From the NCBI RefSeq assembly GCF_004193775.1, contig NC_041007.1, forward strand, positions 29,910,850-29,974,849: 64,000 nucleotides of DNA, in the 5' to 3' direction. Below, piece after piece: positions 34,033 to 44,962 of this stretch (positions are counted from its first letter, which is position 1; the number at the start of each line of letters is the position of its first letter). A program made the translations under genes and the position numbers. This DNA comes from Glycine soja. Taxonomy: Eukaryota > Streptophyta > Magnoliopsida > Fabales > Fabaceae. A model generated the notes under the pieces. The model searched no databases and was not told the origin of the DNA. It was given only the letters and a program-made list of their open reading frames with translations.

Positions 34033-35283
34033 ATGGCTCCGAAGAAACTCTCCACGAAGAAGTCTAGAAGAGACGCCACAGGAGAAGGGTCCAGTGCCGC
34101 CCCAGAGTTTGATAGTCATCGTTTCCGGAGTGCCGAGCACCAACAGTGCTTCGAGGCCATCGGGGGATGGTCATTCCATAGGGAGAGGCGTGTCTAGCTC
34201 AGGGAGGATGAGTATACGAACTTTCAGGAGGAGATAGCTCGCAGACGTTGGACACCACTAGTGACTCCCATGGCTAAGTTTGACCCGGAGATAGACCTAG
34301 AGTTCTATGCTAATGCTTGGCCCACGGAGGAGGGAGTTCGAGACATGCGTTTATGGGTGAGGAGTCAGTGGATTCCATTTGACGCAGATGCCCTCAGCCA
34401 GTTCCTGGGTGACCCGCTAGTTTTGGAGGAAGGCCAACAGTGTGAGTTCAGCCAAAAGAGGAACAGGGCCGACGGGTTCGATGAGGAAGCCATTGCCTAG
34501 CTGTTGTGCACACCGGGGCAGGATTTTGCTCGGACCGCTGCAGGGAGGCGGGTGCGGATCACGCGCACTAGCTTGACCACCTTGACCCAAACATGGATGA
34601 CACTACTGCTCAACAATGTCTTGCCTAGCGATCACAACTCTGATCTCCCTCTGCCTAAGTGCCAGTTGGTGTATGCCATCCTGACACGGATGAGCGTCCA
34701 CGTGGCCCAGGTGATTGCTGACGCCATTTATTTGTTTGCAGGTATGGCACCTACTAGGCACCCTCTGGACCCAGATAAGTCCAACAGGGCCCTGGGGTTT
34801 CCGGCGCTGATCACGAGCCTCTGCCAGTCCTACAGAGTTCCTGTCACCTCCAGTAAAGTAATCTGACCGCCGATGACCCGAGCCTTCATCGAGAAGTACT
34901 ACATGCCTAGGCAGGCGCAGGGTGATGCACATCAGGCCACAGACGCACTGCCACCACCTCGACAGGCCGATCCAGCTGGGTCACTGGGCGTGGAGCGCTA
35001 TCTACAGCATTTGGTTCACCAGTAGGCGGCCAACCACCGTGGGCAGGTGCAGATACATGAGTGTCTCTACCGGCTCAGCCTCTATCAGTAGGGGCAGGGT
35101 TCCACCCCTTTTGTATGCCCTACCCCGGAGCAGTTTGGGGCTGAGGTCGCATGGTCTGGAGACTGGCCCGATGCCCAGGCAGGGGAGGAGCCTACAGGAT
35201 CCCTCGGTGAGGCAGATGAGTCCCATATGGATGAGGATATGACTGACCTGCTTGGTTTCTTGGGAGGGAGCGGAGCCACATGA
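34033..35283 (+). pseudogene. Accessory ORF: 'putative plant transposon protein' type
   Basis: The frame is 416 codons from ATG 34033 (MAPKKLSTKKSRRD) to TGA 35281, with no frameshift but five in-frame stops (34195, 34498, 34864, about 35023 and about 35086). A basic N-terminus is followed by a conserved domain: FDSHRFRSAEHQQCFEAIGG, VTPMAKFDPEIDLEFYANAW and VRSQWIPFDADALSQFLGDP. PKCQLVYAILTRMSVHVAQ and DKSNRALGFPALITSLCQSY follow. An acidic tail (DESHMDEDMTDLLGFLG) ends it. It resembles the plant-specific family annotated as putative plant transposon protein (PF20167); that family name is from memory. The biochemical role is unknown. Its place downstream of integrase, with its own promoter-like module, is unusual for a retrotransposon. 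Confidence 0.75.
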
Positions 35284-36838
35284 CCAAGGTCACCGTACTT
35301 TTGTTATTAACATTACTGCTTTTGGTTATTGTTTTTGTTGTTATTAACATTACTATTTTCAGTTACTGTTTTTGTTTCTGCTAGAATTTGGCGTTATGGC
35401 TCTCAGTTATTTCGTCACTATTTTTTATTGCGACTTACCATGTCGTGCGTTTTTTCGTTTACCTTATGGTTAGACGTGAGTAGGTAGTGTGTGCCATCGT
35501 CCGCACAACCTTTTCAGAGAGAAAAAGAAAAAAAAGGGAAATAAACAATTGATAATAACTTAAAAAAGGGAAAGAGGAAAAAAGATAGAAAAAGGAAAAT
35601 AAGTTGTCTAGCTAAAAAGCCAACATGCTTTTGAAAAGAGATAACTTCCAGCTTTTCTTTGAAAAAATTTTCACTGATTATAACCAGTTTTTTGTTTTTT
35701 TTTTAAAAATGTGTATACACCTGAAGGGTGAATGCTGTGAAAATTTGCCCGAACGCCCAAAATGGACTCGGATGAATGCATGAATTGATAAAAGAACATA
35801 TTTTGGAAACACTGGGTTGACTTAAATAGGAAAAAAATGAATCCTGAGCCCTAGTGTCACATGACCATAAAAACTTGATGCTTGAGTGTACACATGGGTG
35901 CATGCATGACCAGTTTTGCATAAAATTTCCTAATCATCATTGTTGCATGTGTGTCATGAAAATAATGTGGGACATCCTCTTTATCCCTGAACCATTGGCC
36001 AGACCAACACCCTGACATATATCATGTCCATCCGTTCTACAAGTCTTGAGCCAAAGTCCCAACTCACCATAAACCTTGCCCTAAAAAAACAAAAAGGAGA
36101 AAATTCCTGATCAAAAGAATCGACAGGAAGCAAAAAGAGAAAATTCCCAATCAAGAAAAAGTGGGAGAAAGCAAAAAAGAAAGAAAATTCCCAATCAAGG
36201 ATCAGAAGAAAATAGAAGAAATATGCAGAAAAGGTCTTTGGACTAGACAACATCTGAACAATACAGAGTTGTCACCAAGTAAACAAGAAAAGAAGGGAAA
36301 CCACGACTTGAAGTGGTTCTCTCCCTTTGATTGCCAACCAAAATCCGGTGTGTTGGTGACTTGTTCACCTCACACTAAACAAAAACAGAAAAGGAAAAGG
36401 TCAAGAACACTCAAAGCCAAATTTCCCACAAAAAAAAAAAAACAAACCATTCCCAAGGAAAAGTCCTATTGATCCAAGATCACACATGTAATCTTTGATT
36501 TGATAGGAAATGATTTGCAAAATCAAGTCATGACATATCTATGGTTCAGAATTAGGATGACACAGTTACCTATGTGAGATTGATACACTTCAAGCGATTT
36601 TCTTCTATTTTGTCGGACCCAGTGTTTCCTCTAAATGCTTGTTTAGAAACGAAATGCTAACATCCAAAATCTCATTTATGGTTATGAGAAAATTTCATGA
36701 TCATACTCTCCTTCCCCAATAGACGCATTGTTTTTCATAAAAAAAAATCATATGTTGCTCTGATCAGTTGGAGGTTTTGTTTCTTTACTAAGAACATGTT
36801 CGCATTTTAGTGAAAAAACACTGAGACAATTTTAGTCT
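35284..36838 (+). other. Noncoding 3' region of the Ogre element
   Basis: No significant frame is visible. It holds A-rich and T-rich runs and a three-copy, about 40-44 bp repeat around GAGAAAATTCCCAATCAAG at 36097, 36137 and 36181. It belongs to the long 3' untranslated region before the tandem array. Confidence 0.65.
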
Positions 36839-36845
36839 CATAGTT

Positions 36846-36896
36846 ATCAAGAACTACGTAGGTCTGAGTTCCTCATCACAAATTGAGGATACGTAG
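36846..36896 (+). repeat. CTACGTA stem-loop in the Ogre 3' region
   Basis: ACTACGTAGGTCTGAGTTCCTCATC..TTGAGGATACGTAG contains inverted arms CTACGTA/TACGTAG and TCCTCA/TGAGGA. It is the same motif found in the LTRs (13302, 13720, 21448, 40427), here outside an LTR. Confidence 0.6.
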
Positions 36897-36949
36897 GAGC
36901 AAAAGCCCTGCTTTTGTCGACCACCCCACCTTTGTTATCGTGACCCAAG

Positions 36950-38260
36950 AGCCCGGTGGCAGGCGGAGACACCCGACAGTAACCCGCAAACTTTCTTTTG
37001 CTATCTGTAAGACTCAACACATGATAGCATGCAGAGACTAATGTCCTCTCCTGCATCCTTTGTCAATCACGGCCAACAAGCCCGTTGACACACGGAGATT
37101 TACATCGTCTTCCGCGAAGACAACCTCTGTCAGTACTAACTCGTGAAGTTAGGGGGCAGGCGAAAATACCCAAGTGGTTATACGTATAAACATTCTTTTG
37201 CTATCTCTAAGACTCAACGCATGATAGCATGCTGAGACTAACGTCGTCTTCTGCACCCTTTGTCAATCGTGGCCAACAAGCCCGTTGACACGCGGAGATT
37301 TACGTCGTCTTTTGCGCAGACAACCTCTGTCAGTACTAACTCGTGAAGTTAGGGGGAAGGCGGAAATACCCAAGTGGTTATCCGTATAAACATTCTTTTG
37401 CTATCTCTAAGACTCAATGCATGATAGCATGCAGAGACTAACGTCGTCTTCTGTACCCTTTGTGAATCGCGGCCAACAAGCCCGTTGACACGTGGAGATT
37501 TACGTCGTCTTCAACGCAGACAACCTCTGTCAGTACTAACTCGTGAAGTTAGGGGGCAGGCGGAAATACCCAAGTGGTTATCCGTATAAACATTCTTTTG
37601 CTATCTCTAAGACTCAACGCATGATAGCATGCATAGACTAACATCGTCTTCTGCACCCTTTGTCAATCACGGCCAACAAGCTCGTTGCCACGCGGAGATT
37701 TACGTCGTCTTCAGTGCAGTCAACCTCTGTCCATACTAACTCCTGAAGTTATGGGGCAGGCGGAAGTACCCAAGTGGTTATCCGTATAAACATTCTTTTG
37801 CTATCTCTAAGACTCAACGCATGATAGCATGCAGAGACTAGCGCCGTCTTCTGCACCCGTTGACACGCGAAGATTTACGTCATCTTCCGCGCAGACAACC
37901 TCTATCAGTACTAACTCGTGAAGTTAGGGGGCAGGCGGAAATACACAAGTGGTTATCCGTATAAACATTTTTTTGCTATCCGTAAGACTCAAAGCACGAT
38001 AGCATGCAGAGACTAACATCGTCTCCTGCACCTTTTGTCGTCCTGACCCGTGAAGTTAGGTTACATGCGGGGTTACCTTATGGTTACCCACACCTTTCGT
38101 CAGCCAGGGGCAAACGAGCCCATTGACGCGAAGAAACTGACATCGTCTTCTACACGTTTTGTCATCCAGGGACGGCGAGTCAGGTGGTAGGCGGAGATAC
38201 CTTATGGTCATCCGCGCCTTTCGTCAACTGAGGGGAATGAATTCGACGGTATCAGGATGA
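36950..38260 (+). repeat. 200-bp tandem array in the Ogre 3' untranslated region
   Basis: The CTCAACGCATGATAGCATGC segment recurs at 37013, 37213, 37413, 37613 and 37813, exactly 200 bp apart each time. It recurs again at 37988, where the unit is shortened by 25 bp. Each 200-bp unit contains two related halves, with ACGTCGTCTTC after AGACTA and again after GATTT. That suggests an older unit of about 100 bp. Degenerate units continue to about 38260. Tandem repeats in this position are known in Ogre elements and can seed satellites. Confidence 0.88.
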
Positions 38261-38598
38261 TGTTGGTCGTTCGGTGCTTATCATTTTCAAAATTTTTGCA
38301 GGTTTTTACTCTCGTCGTCCGGAAACAATTAAGCCCAACGACGCGCGAGATTCTTCTTTGCTGGCCAGGGACGATCGAGTGCAATGGCGAAGGGAAGTGT
38401 CTTGGTTTTCCAACTTTGTCGTTTTCAAGACACTGAAGTTTGTTGACGCTTTTGATGCCTTTTCTTTTCTTTCTGAATGATAGGTTCCACTGGCTGGGAT
38501 ATTGACCTACCGAATGACGTTCCGCTCGAACGAAATTAGTGTCTTATCTTTACTTCGCTTTTATCTTTAATAAAAGATAAGTAAAGAGGGGCAACTAT
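38261..38598 (+). promoter_or_regulatory. 3' end of internal region with hairpin and purine-rich tract
   Basis: A hairpin CTTATCTTT (38543-38551) / AAAGATAAG (38573-38581) is followed by GTAAAGAGGGGCAACTAT next to the 3' LTR. The AAAGAGGGG stretch is the likely polypurine tract, although six to ten bases from the LTR are not purine. Confidence 0.55.
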
Positions 38599-41022
38599 TG
38601 TACCCTAATTTCGTCCGGGGACCATTTGTTTGGTGGCATGCAACCTTCGCTTGACCGCTTTGAGGTACTTAACACCCATCGTTAGGCAATCCGTGAAGTT
38701 CCGCGACATGTCAGGAGTTGAAAGGAAGCATTTTTGCGCAATCCGTAAAGTTTCGTAACATTCCAGAAGTCAAAGAGGGGATGGTTGCATAATCCGTAAA
38801 GTTTTGTGACATTACGGAAAGAAAACAAATATCGTTACGTAATCCGTAAAGTTCTGTAACGTTACGAAAAAAGAATCATCAAAAAAGGCAAAAGGGGGGT
38901 GTATTTAGTAAACAGGGGTGTGCAAATAGCAACCAGGCCCACTTGGACCTTCCAAGGTGTTCCAACAGAAGGCGGTGCCTTCTGGTGGAAGCAACCCAAC
39001 TCGCCTGGGCGAGCTAGGCGGCAACCCAATGCTTCCGAGACGTTTCCGTGGGCGATTTCGTGAAGGTTTTCCACCGTTCTTCATCGTTCTTCGTTCGTTC
39101 TTCGTCGTTCTTCGGTCTTCAACTGGTAAGTTCCCAAAATCGAACCTTTCAATTCATTCAATGTGCCCTTAGTGGTCTCCACTTGTTTCGCGTGCTTTTA
39201 TTTTTATTTCGTTTGCTTTTTGTACCCCCTTTTGACGTGCTTTAACCATTTATTTAAGTCGTTTTCTCGCCTAATCAAAAATAAAATAAATTTCCACCGA
39301 TCATTTGAGTTGTAATATCTTTAAATCTCTGTTAGAATTAAATCCGACCGATCTTTCACACCGTAACCATGTTTAAAACCAAAAAGAGGCAAAATAATAA
39401 TATAATAATAAAAAAATATCTTTAAATAAAATAATCAAAAAAATCAATTGGACATTTTTCTTTGAGATTTTTCTTAATTGAATTGACTAATAACCAAAGT
39501 GAAACTAAGGCTAAAATCAACTCACAAATCAAGCTTTTGTCATTAAAAATCACCTAAAAACCATTTTAAGGTCCAACGCCTTGAAATGGTCCTCTTTGCT
39601 TTGATTGGTTAAACGTGGACTTTTGAAAGCCTAAAATCAACACATAACTTTGTCACCTCTTTCAAAAAACCAAGAAATCATTAATGGTCCAATGCCTTAA
39701 TTTTTTTCTCTCCTTTCAAAAGAATCAAAAGATTGTTTAATGGTCCAACGCCTTAAATGACCTTTTATTCAGTCGAAATATATCCAAGCCGAGGTGCTTC
39801 CGTAACGCTTTCGAGACGTTTCCATGAGCGATTTCGTGAAGATTCTTCACCGTTCTTCATCGTTTTTCGTTCGTTCTTCGTCGTTCTTGGTCTTCAACCG
39901 GTAAGTTCTTGAAACCGAATCTTCCAATTCATTCTATTCACCCTTAGTGGTCCCCACTTGTTTCGCATACTTTTATTTTCATTTCGTTTGTTTTACGTAC
40001 CCCCTTTTAACCATTTATTTAAGCCGTTTTCTCATCTAATAAATAATAAAATGAATTTCAACTGATCATTTGTGTTGTAATCTTGTTTAATCACTGTTAA
40101 AATAAAATCCAACCGATCGTTCATGCAGTAATCTGGATTAAAACCAAAAAAGGGCAAAATAATAATAAAATAATCAAAATATCTTTGAATAAAATAATCA
40201 AGAAAAATCAATCGGACGTTTTTCTTTGAAAGTTTCCTTGAATGAATTGACTAATAACCAAAGTGAAACTAAAGCTAAAATCAACTCACAAATCAAGCTT
40301 TGTCCGCAAAAATCACTAAAGATCGTTTTAAGGTCCAACGCCTTAAACGGTCCTCTTTGCTTTTATCGGTTAACATGGACTGTTCAAAAGCGTAAAATCA
40401 ACACATAACTTTACCACTTTTGCAAAAACTACGTAGGTTTGATTTTCTCATCGCAATTGAGGATACGTAGGAGCAAAAGCCCTGCTTTTGTCGACCACCC
40501 CAAGAGATTGTTAATGGTTCAATGCCTTAACGTTTCTCTCCTCTCAAAAACCAAGAGATCGTTAATGGTCCAACGCCTTAACGCTTCTCTCCTTTCTAAA
40601 AATCAAGAGATAGTTTAATGGTCCAATGCCTTAAACGACTTTTGTTCGGTCAAAATATATCTTGCGAAAAAAGATAAAATCATTTTGAGGATACGTAGGA
40701 GCGAGGGAAACACCATTGTCGACCACAAAAAGATAAGAAATACAAAAAGGCATAAAAATACATAAAAACATAAAAAAGGGAAAATAAAACATTTTGAAGT
40801 CATATTTGTACACTTGATTAAAGGTTGTCGTCCCATATGACGGACGCGTGGGGTGCTAATACCTTCCTTGTGCGTAAAAACAACCCCCAAACCTTTCACA
40901 CTTAAAGTTCGTAGACCACTCTTTTTCTGGTTTTTCCGATGTTTTCCTCAAATAAACGTTGGTGGTGACTCCGCGCATTTTCCTTTATTGGAAGACGCAC
41001 CCGTGAGCCCCGCGTCGCGACA
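38599..41022 (+). repeat. Ogre 3' LTR, rearranged
   Basis: It begins TGTACCCTAATTTCG (the CAT of TGTCATACCC is missing) and ends GCGTCGCGACA. Compared with 20121-21837 it lacks about 135 bp covering the TATA box and transcription start; the join is near 39030. After 39782 it restarts at CCAAGCCGAGGTGCTTCCG, repeating a diverged second copy of the post-TATA region. Two GTAAGT donors (39126, 39901) result. The last 22 bp before the end are also missing. It looks like a recombinant of two LTR subtypes. Confidence 0.75.
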
Positions 41023-41640
41023 ATAAACATGAAGAAGATAATGGTGGTCAATGCAACTGCATTTTCCGTTGCGAGCGTTGTTGCTAGGGTGGACCTGACT
41101 CCCCCATCTGGCCTCGACCAAATAAATCATCCATCTTCAGATATGGGCGGCCCCCATTTTGTGCAAGTTCAAAACAAGCATTCCTTCCCACCATATGGCT
41201 TGGCTCCCAACCATACGCCACCCAATGTTACACATACTCCCAATGAGAATGTCTACAGCTTTGCACCCATGCCCATTGAGAGCCAACAACCCCAGGCTGA
41301 TCATGCACATGTCTCTCAACCCATGGGGGAGACACATGAAGTACCCCACCATAATCTAGCCGACTTCGATCCTTGCCTCAAATATTCCACTGAGGGGCAA
41401 ACAGTTGGTGGCGTACTCCTGTCAAACACTCTGGAGGACCCTCAAATTTGCCCAAAACCATAACCCTTGCATTTTGCGGCGGGAAGAGTCCCTCCTGCCG
41501 TGGTGGAAAGGAAGAAATTGGATCACCTAGAGGAAAAGCTTAGGGCTGTTGAAGGAGGTAGAGATTATGCCTTTGCTAACCTAGAAGAGTTGTTCCTAGT
41601 ACCCAACGTTGTCATCCTTCCTAATTTCAAGGTGCCAAAC
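41023..41640 (+). pseudogene. Gag N-terminal fragment of a Tat-lineage element
   Basis: The frame MKKIMVVNATAFSVASVVAR ... PPSG is proline-rich, with a TAA at 41461-41463. It then continues as LHFAAGRVPPAVVERKKLDH, EEKLRAVEGG and NVVILPNFKVPN. This matches the region just before the Gag core of Ogre/Tat elements (compare 25290-25470). It is cut on the left by the Ogre 3' LTR and on the right by an Athila LTR. It may be the interrupted remainder of T1 (18900-20120), with a deletion between; that link is inferred. Confidence 0.65.
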
Positions 41641-42749
41641 TGATGTGTCATCATTTTCTCCTATTTCTTAACCTTTTTTGTCACCATTTTAATTAATGAT
41701 TAGCCTTAATTGTCAAATTAATTATGCAGTTTTATCATTTGGGCCTACTGGACTAATTTTGTGTTTTTAATTTAATTTCAGGAGAATTATAAGCAATTGG
41801 GCTTGAATTCAGAATTGATCTTGGACTTGAAGAGAGCAGACAATTTTATTCTACCAAATCTTATCTTATCTAGATTTTATCTCACCTAGATATTATTTCA
41901 TCTAGATTTTATATTATCTTATCTTATCTAGATTTTATTTCATCTAGATTTTATTTTATCAAATCTTATCTTGTCTTGTCCAGATTTTATTTTATTTATG
42001 GGCTTGGACTTAAACAGATTTGTAAGCTTTGGGGTTGAGAACCTATATAACAGCACCAAGTTTTTTTCGTTTAGGGAGAAAGAATAATTTTAGGTTAGCA
42101 ATTCCAGTTTTTACTATGCACGTAGCAATAAAATTCATTTTCTGCTTCAATCTGCAATTTCATTTTCTACTGATTAATGGAAGGCTAAGTCTCCAACGTT
42201 GTTTTCTCTTGAGGATCAAGCACGACTCTCTTTGAGGTTTTATTATTACTACTGAATTCTAATCAGTTTTTCCTCTTCACCAATTACTCTGTATTTGTTG
42301 CTATTAATCCATGCATGCTTAGTACTTGATTAATTGTCTCTGCGCTTAATTTACGTTCATGCTTAATGATCAGTTTCGTTCATGATTAATTGGTGTGTGT
42401 GTTGCTTAATCACATAATGAAAAACTTATGTTAAATTTCACTTAGTAATTTAATTTAGGGTTGGATTAAGTGGTTGAACTGATAAAGGATAAATTCTCGT
42501 AACCTAGGATAAGAGACTTGCTTGTGAATCAAGGGGAAACAACATATTTTAATTTTGTTATTTTCTAATTAAAAATTTGCTCGCTGTTTAAATTACAAAA
42601 ACAAATAACCCCCCCCCCCAATTCATTACTATTTTATTACTATCTGTTATGAACGTTTGGTTAACCATTGCTCATTGGGAGACGACCTAGGATCACTTCC
42701 TAGATACTGCATTTTTAATGTTTATTTGATTCGGGTACGACCTCGATCA
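41641..42749 (+). repeat. Athila 5' LTR
   Basis: The 1,109-bp LTR runs TGATGTGTCATC ... ACCTCGATCA. The TATA box TATATAA is at 42044-42050. A minisatellite of TCTAGATTTTAT-type units lies at about 41868-41998. A C10-run near 42610 is a likely slippage site. There is no second LTR in the window to compare. Confidence 0.85.
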
Positions 42750-42752
42750 AAT

Positions 42753-42770
42753 TTGGCACCGTTGCCGAGG
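42753..42770 (+). promoter_or_regulatory. Athila primer-binding site
   Basis: TTGGCACCGTTGCCGAGG starts three bases after the LTR. It matches the Athila-type PBS (TTGGCGCCGTTGCCGGGG, Asp tRNA) with two changes, both G to A. Confidence 0.85.
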
Positions 42771-43494
42771 AGTAGTGGGCCAAAGGTTCATAATAGTGTT
42801 TAGTCATCTTATTTTGTGTAGCGTTCTATTTTGCATTTCAGTTGCATTCCCTATTTAGCGATTGATTCAGCGGCTGATTTGCTGTGAACAGTGCTGAGCA
42901 GTGATTAGCGACTGATTCAGCGGCTGATTTGCTGTGAACACTGCTGAATTTATTTAGCGATTTTTGTTTTGATAGTTAAAGTTGTTATTTTTGGCTGATT
43001 TTTTGTGTGGTAGCTTCTTTTGATCAATATTTTGTGTGAAAAATACCTAGAGCACTTGGTGTGGCAGTATTTGAGAGAGACAAAAATTTTGGGAACTTGT
43101 TTTTAGCAAAACTTAAAACGACCATAACTTTTGCTCTGGGTATCAGAACGACTATTATTATATATGCATTTGGGGTAGAAAAAAATTTCCTATACTTTGG
43201 CAACCCGCTTTAGCCAGTTGGGGTCTCCCAGGCTCCAAAAGTCAGCCGTTTACTATGTTTTTTTTATTTTTTTTATTTTTCAAGTATTATTGTCCTATTT
43301 TTCTAAACTTTGCTTAGGTAGTTTTCATAGTTAGACTTTGAATTTTTGTTTGAAATTATTTGTGCTATCTTTTCATGATTTTAGGGTGTTCCTCACAAAA
43401 TTTTAGCTCGTTTTGATATCGTTTGAGTATAGCTATAGTTTTACCTCCTTATTAGGTGATTGTTGAGAAACACATTATTTGCTGCATATAGTGG
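42771..43494 (+). other. Athila leader with a 50-bp tandem duplication
   Basis: Noncoding. A segment with GATTCAGCGGCTGATTTGCT is present at about 42857-42897 and again at 42907-42947, a 50-bp period. No frame precedes the gag start at 43495. Confidence 0.7.
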
Positions 43495-44962
43495 ATGACT
43501 AGGGGCAATCCAGGTGATTTACAACCCTTTGATCCTGAAATAGATAGAACATTTCATTGATTAGTTAGGCATAGTGTGCATCCTGGTCATTCTTTGCATT
43601 TTTTAGCATTCTAAGCATTCTGTTGAGGGTGATTCTCAATATTCTGATTTTGAACATTCCACTACTAACTTTCATACTGAGAACATGGCTCAACCTCCAC
43701 CTTGTGAGAGGACTCTTCGGGAGATGGCTACACCTGATTTCACTTATGAAAGCTTGTGCATTCAATATCTTGATGAGGGTGTTCCATATGTTCTCAAGAC
43801 TGGACTAATACATTTGCTGCCCAAGTTTCATGGTCTTACAGGTGAAGATCCTCATTAGCATCTTAAGGAGTTCCATATTGTTTGTTCCACCATGAAGCCC
43901 CCTGATGTCCAAGAAGATCATATATTTCTAAAGGCTTTTTCTCATTCTCTGGAGGGAGTGGCAAAAGATTGGCTATACTACCTTGCTCCCAGGTCCATTT
44001 TCAGCTGGGATGACCTTAAGAGGGTGTTCTTGGAGAAATTCTTCCCTGCATCTAGGACCACTGCCATCAGAAAAGACATTTCAGGTATCAATCAACTTAG
44101 TGGAGAAAGCCTGTATGAGTACTGGGAAAGATTCAAGAAATTGTGTGCATGCTGTCCTCACCACCAGATTTCTGAGCAACTCCTTCTTCAATATTTCTAT
44201 GAGGGTCTTAGCAACATGGAGAGGAGTATGATTGATGCTGCCAGTGGTGGAGCTCTTGGTGATATGACCCCTGCTGAAGCTAGGAATTTGATTGAGAAGA
44301 TGGCTTCCAACTCCCAACAATTCAGTGTAAGAAATGATGTTATTGTTCTTAGAGGAGTCCATGAGGTGGCCATGGATTCATCTTCATCTACTGAAAATAA
44401 AAAGCTTGAAGGAAAACTTGATGGCTTGGTCAACATAGTAACTCAACTTGCCATGAATCAGAAATCTACACCTGTTGTAAGAGTCTGTGGTCTATGTTCT
44501 TCTGCAGATCACCATACAGATCTCTGTTCTTCTTTACAGCAATATGGAGTCAATGAACAACCTGAAGCTTATGCTGCAAACATTTATAATAGACCTCCTC
44601 AGCAACAAAACCAACAATAGATTGGAGGAATAGATACAATCCAGGTTGGAGGAATCATCCAAATCTGAGATGGACAAGTCCTCCACAACAACAATAGCCT
44701 GTCCCTCCTTTTCAGAATGTTGCTGGTCCAAGCAAGCCATATGTTCCTCCTCCAATATAGCAGCAGCAACAATAGCATTCACAACAAAGAAAACAAGTAA
44801 CTGAGGCTCCTCCTCAACCTTTCTTAGAAGAGTTAGTTAGGCAAATGACCATCCAGAATATGCAATTTCAGCAAGAGACAAGAGCCTCCATTCAGAGTCT
44901 GACCAATCAGATGGGGCAGATGGCTACTCAGTTGAACCAAGCTCAATCCCAAAATTCTGACA
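43495..44962 (+). pseudogene. Athila gag, degenerate
   Basis: The start MTRGNPGDLQPFDPEIDRTF at 43495 is followed by a TGA (43558) and a frameshift near 43600. Conserved gag follows from MAQPPPCERTLREMATPDFT, with a stop at about 43857. The Gag core is open at 43892-44620 (SHSLEGVAKDWLYYLAPRSI; ESLYEYWERFKKLCACCPHH). A CGLC..DHHTDLC zinc-knuckle-like motif lies near 44490. The Gln-rich tail has stops at 44618 and several after. The frame ends at the SQNSD segment, directly fused to RT (see pol). Confidence 0.8.

Larger units (their letters stand above)
20121..41022 (+). mobile_element. Large Ogre-like Ty3/gypsy (Tat lineage) retrotransposon
   Basis: The element is about 20.9 kb. In order it has a 5' LTR, Arg-type PBS, leader, ORF1, gag, protease with G-patch, an intron-like gap, and RT, RNase H, second RNase H and integrase. 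An accessory gene-like unit, a 200-bp tandem array, a purine-rich tract and a rearranged 3' LTR follow. This layout (extra ORF1 before gag, interruption between protease and RT, tandem repeats before the 3' LTR, very large size) is characteristic of Ogre elements described in legumes. All ORFs carry stops. No target duplication is visible (CATGT on the left, ATAAA on the right). The ends may therefore have been altered, or the two LTRs may not come from one insertion. Confidence 0.85.

Noticed and set aside
36950..38260. Possible CRISPR array
   Set aside because: Units are contiguous 200-bp tandem copies without short unique spacers, in a plant retrotransposon.
36950..38260. Known soybean centromeric satellite (about 91-92 bp)
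   Set aside because: The unit length is 200 bp and the sequence does not resemble the centromeric satellite as I remember it. No such array is seen elsewhere in the window.
41023..41027. Target-site duplication for the large Ogre element
   Set aside because: CATGT before 20121 and ATAAA after 41022 do not match, and shifting the LTR end by a few bases does not help.
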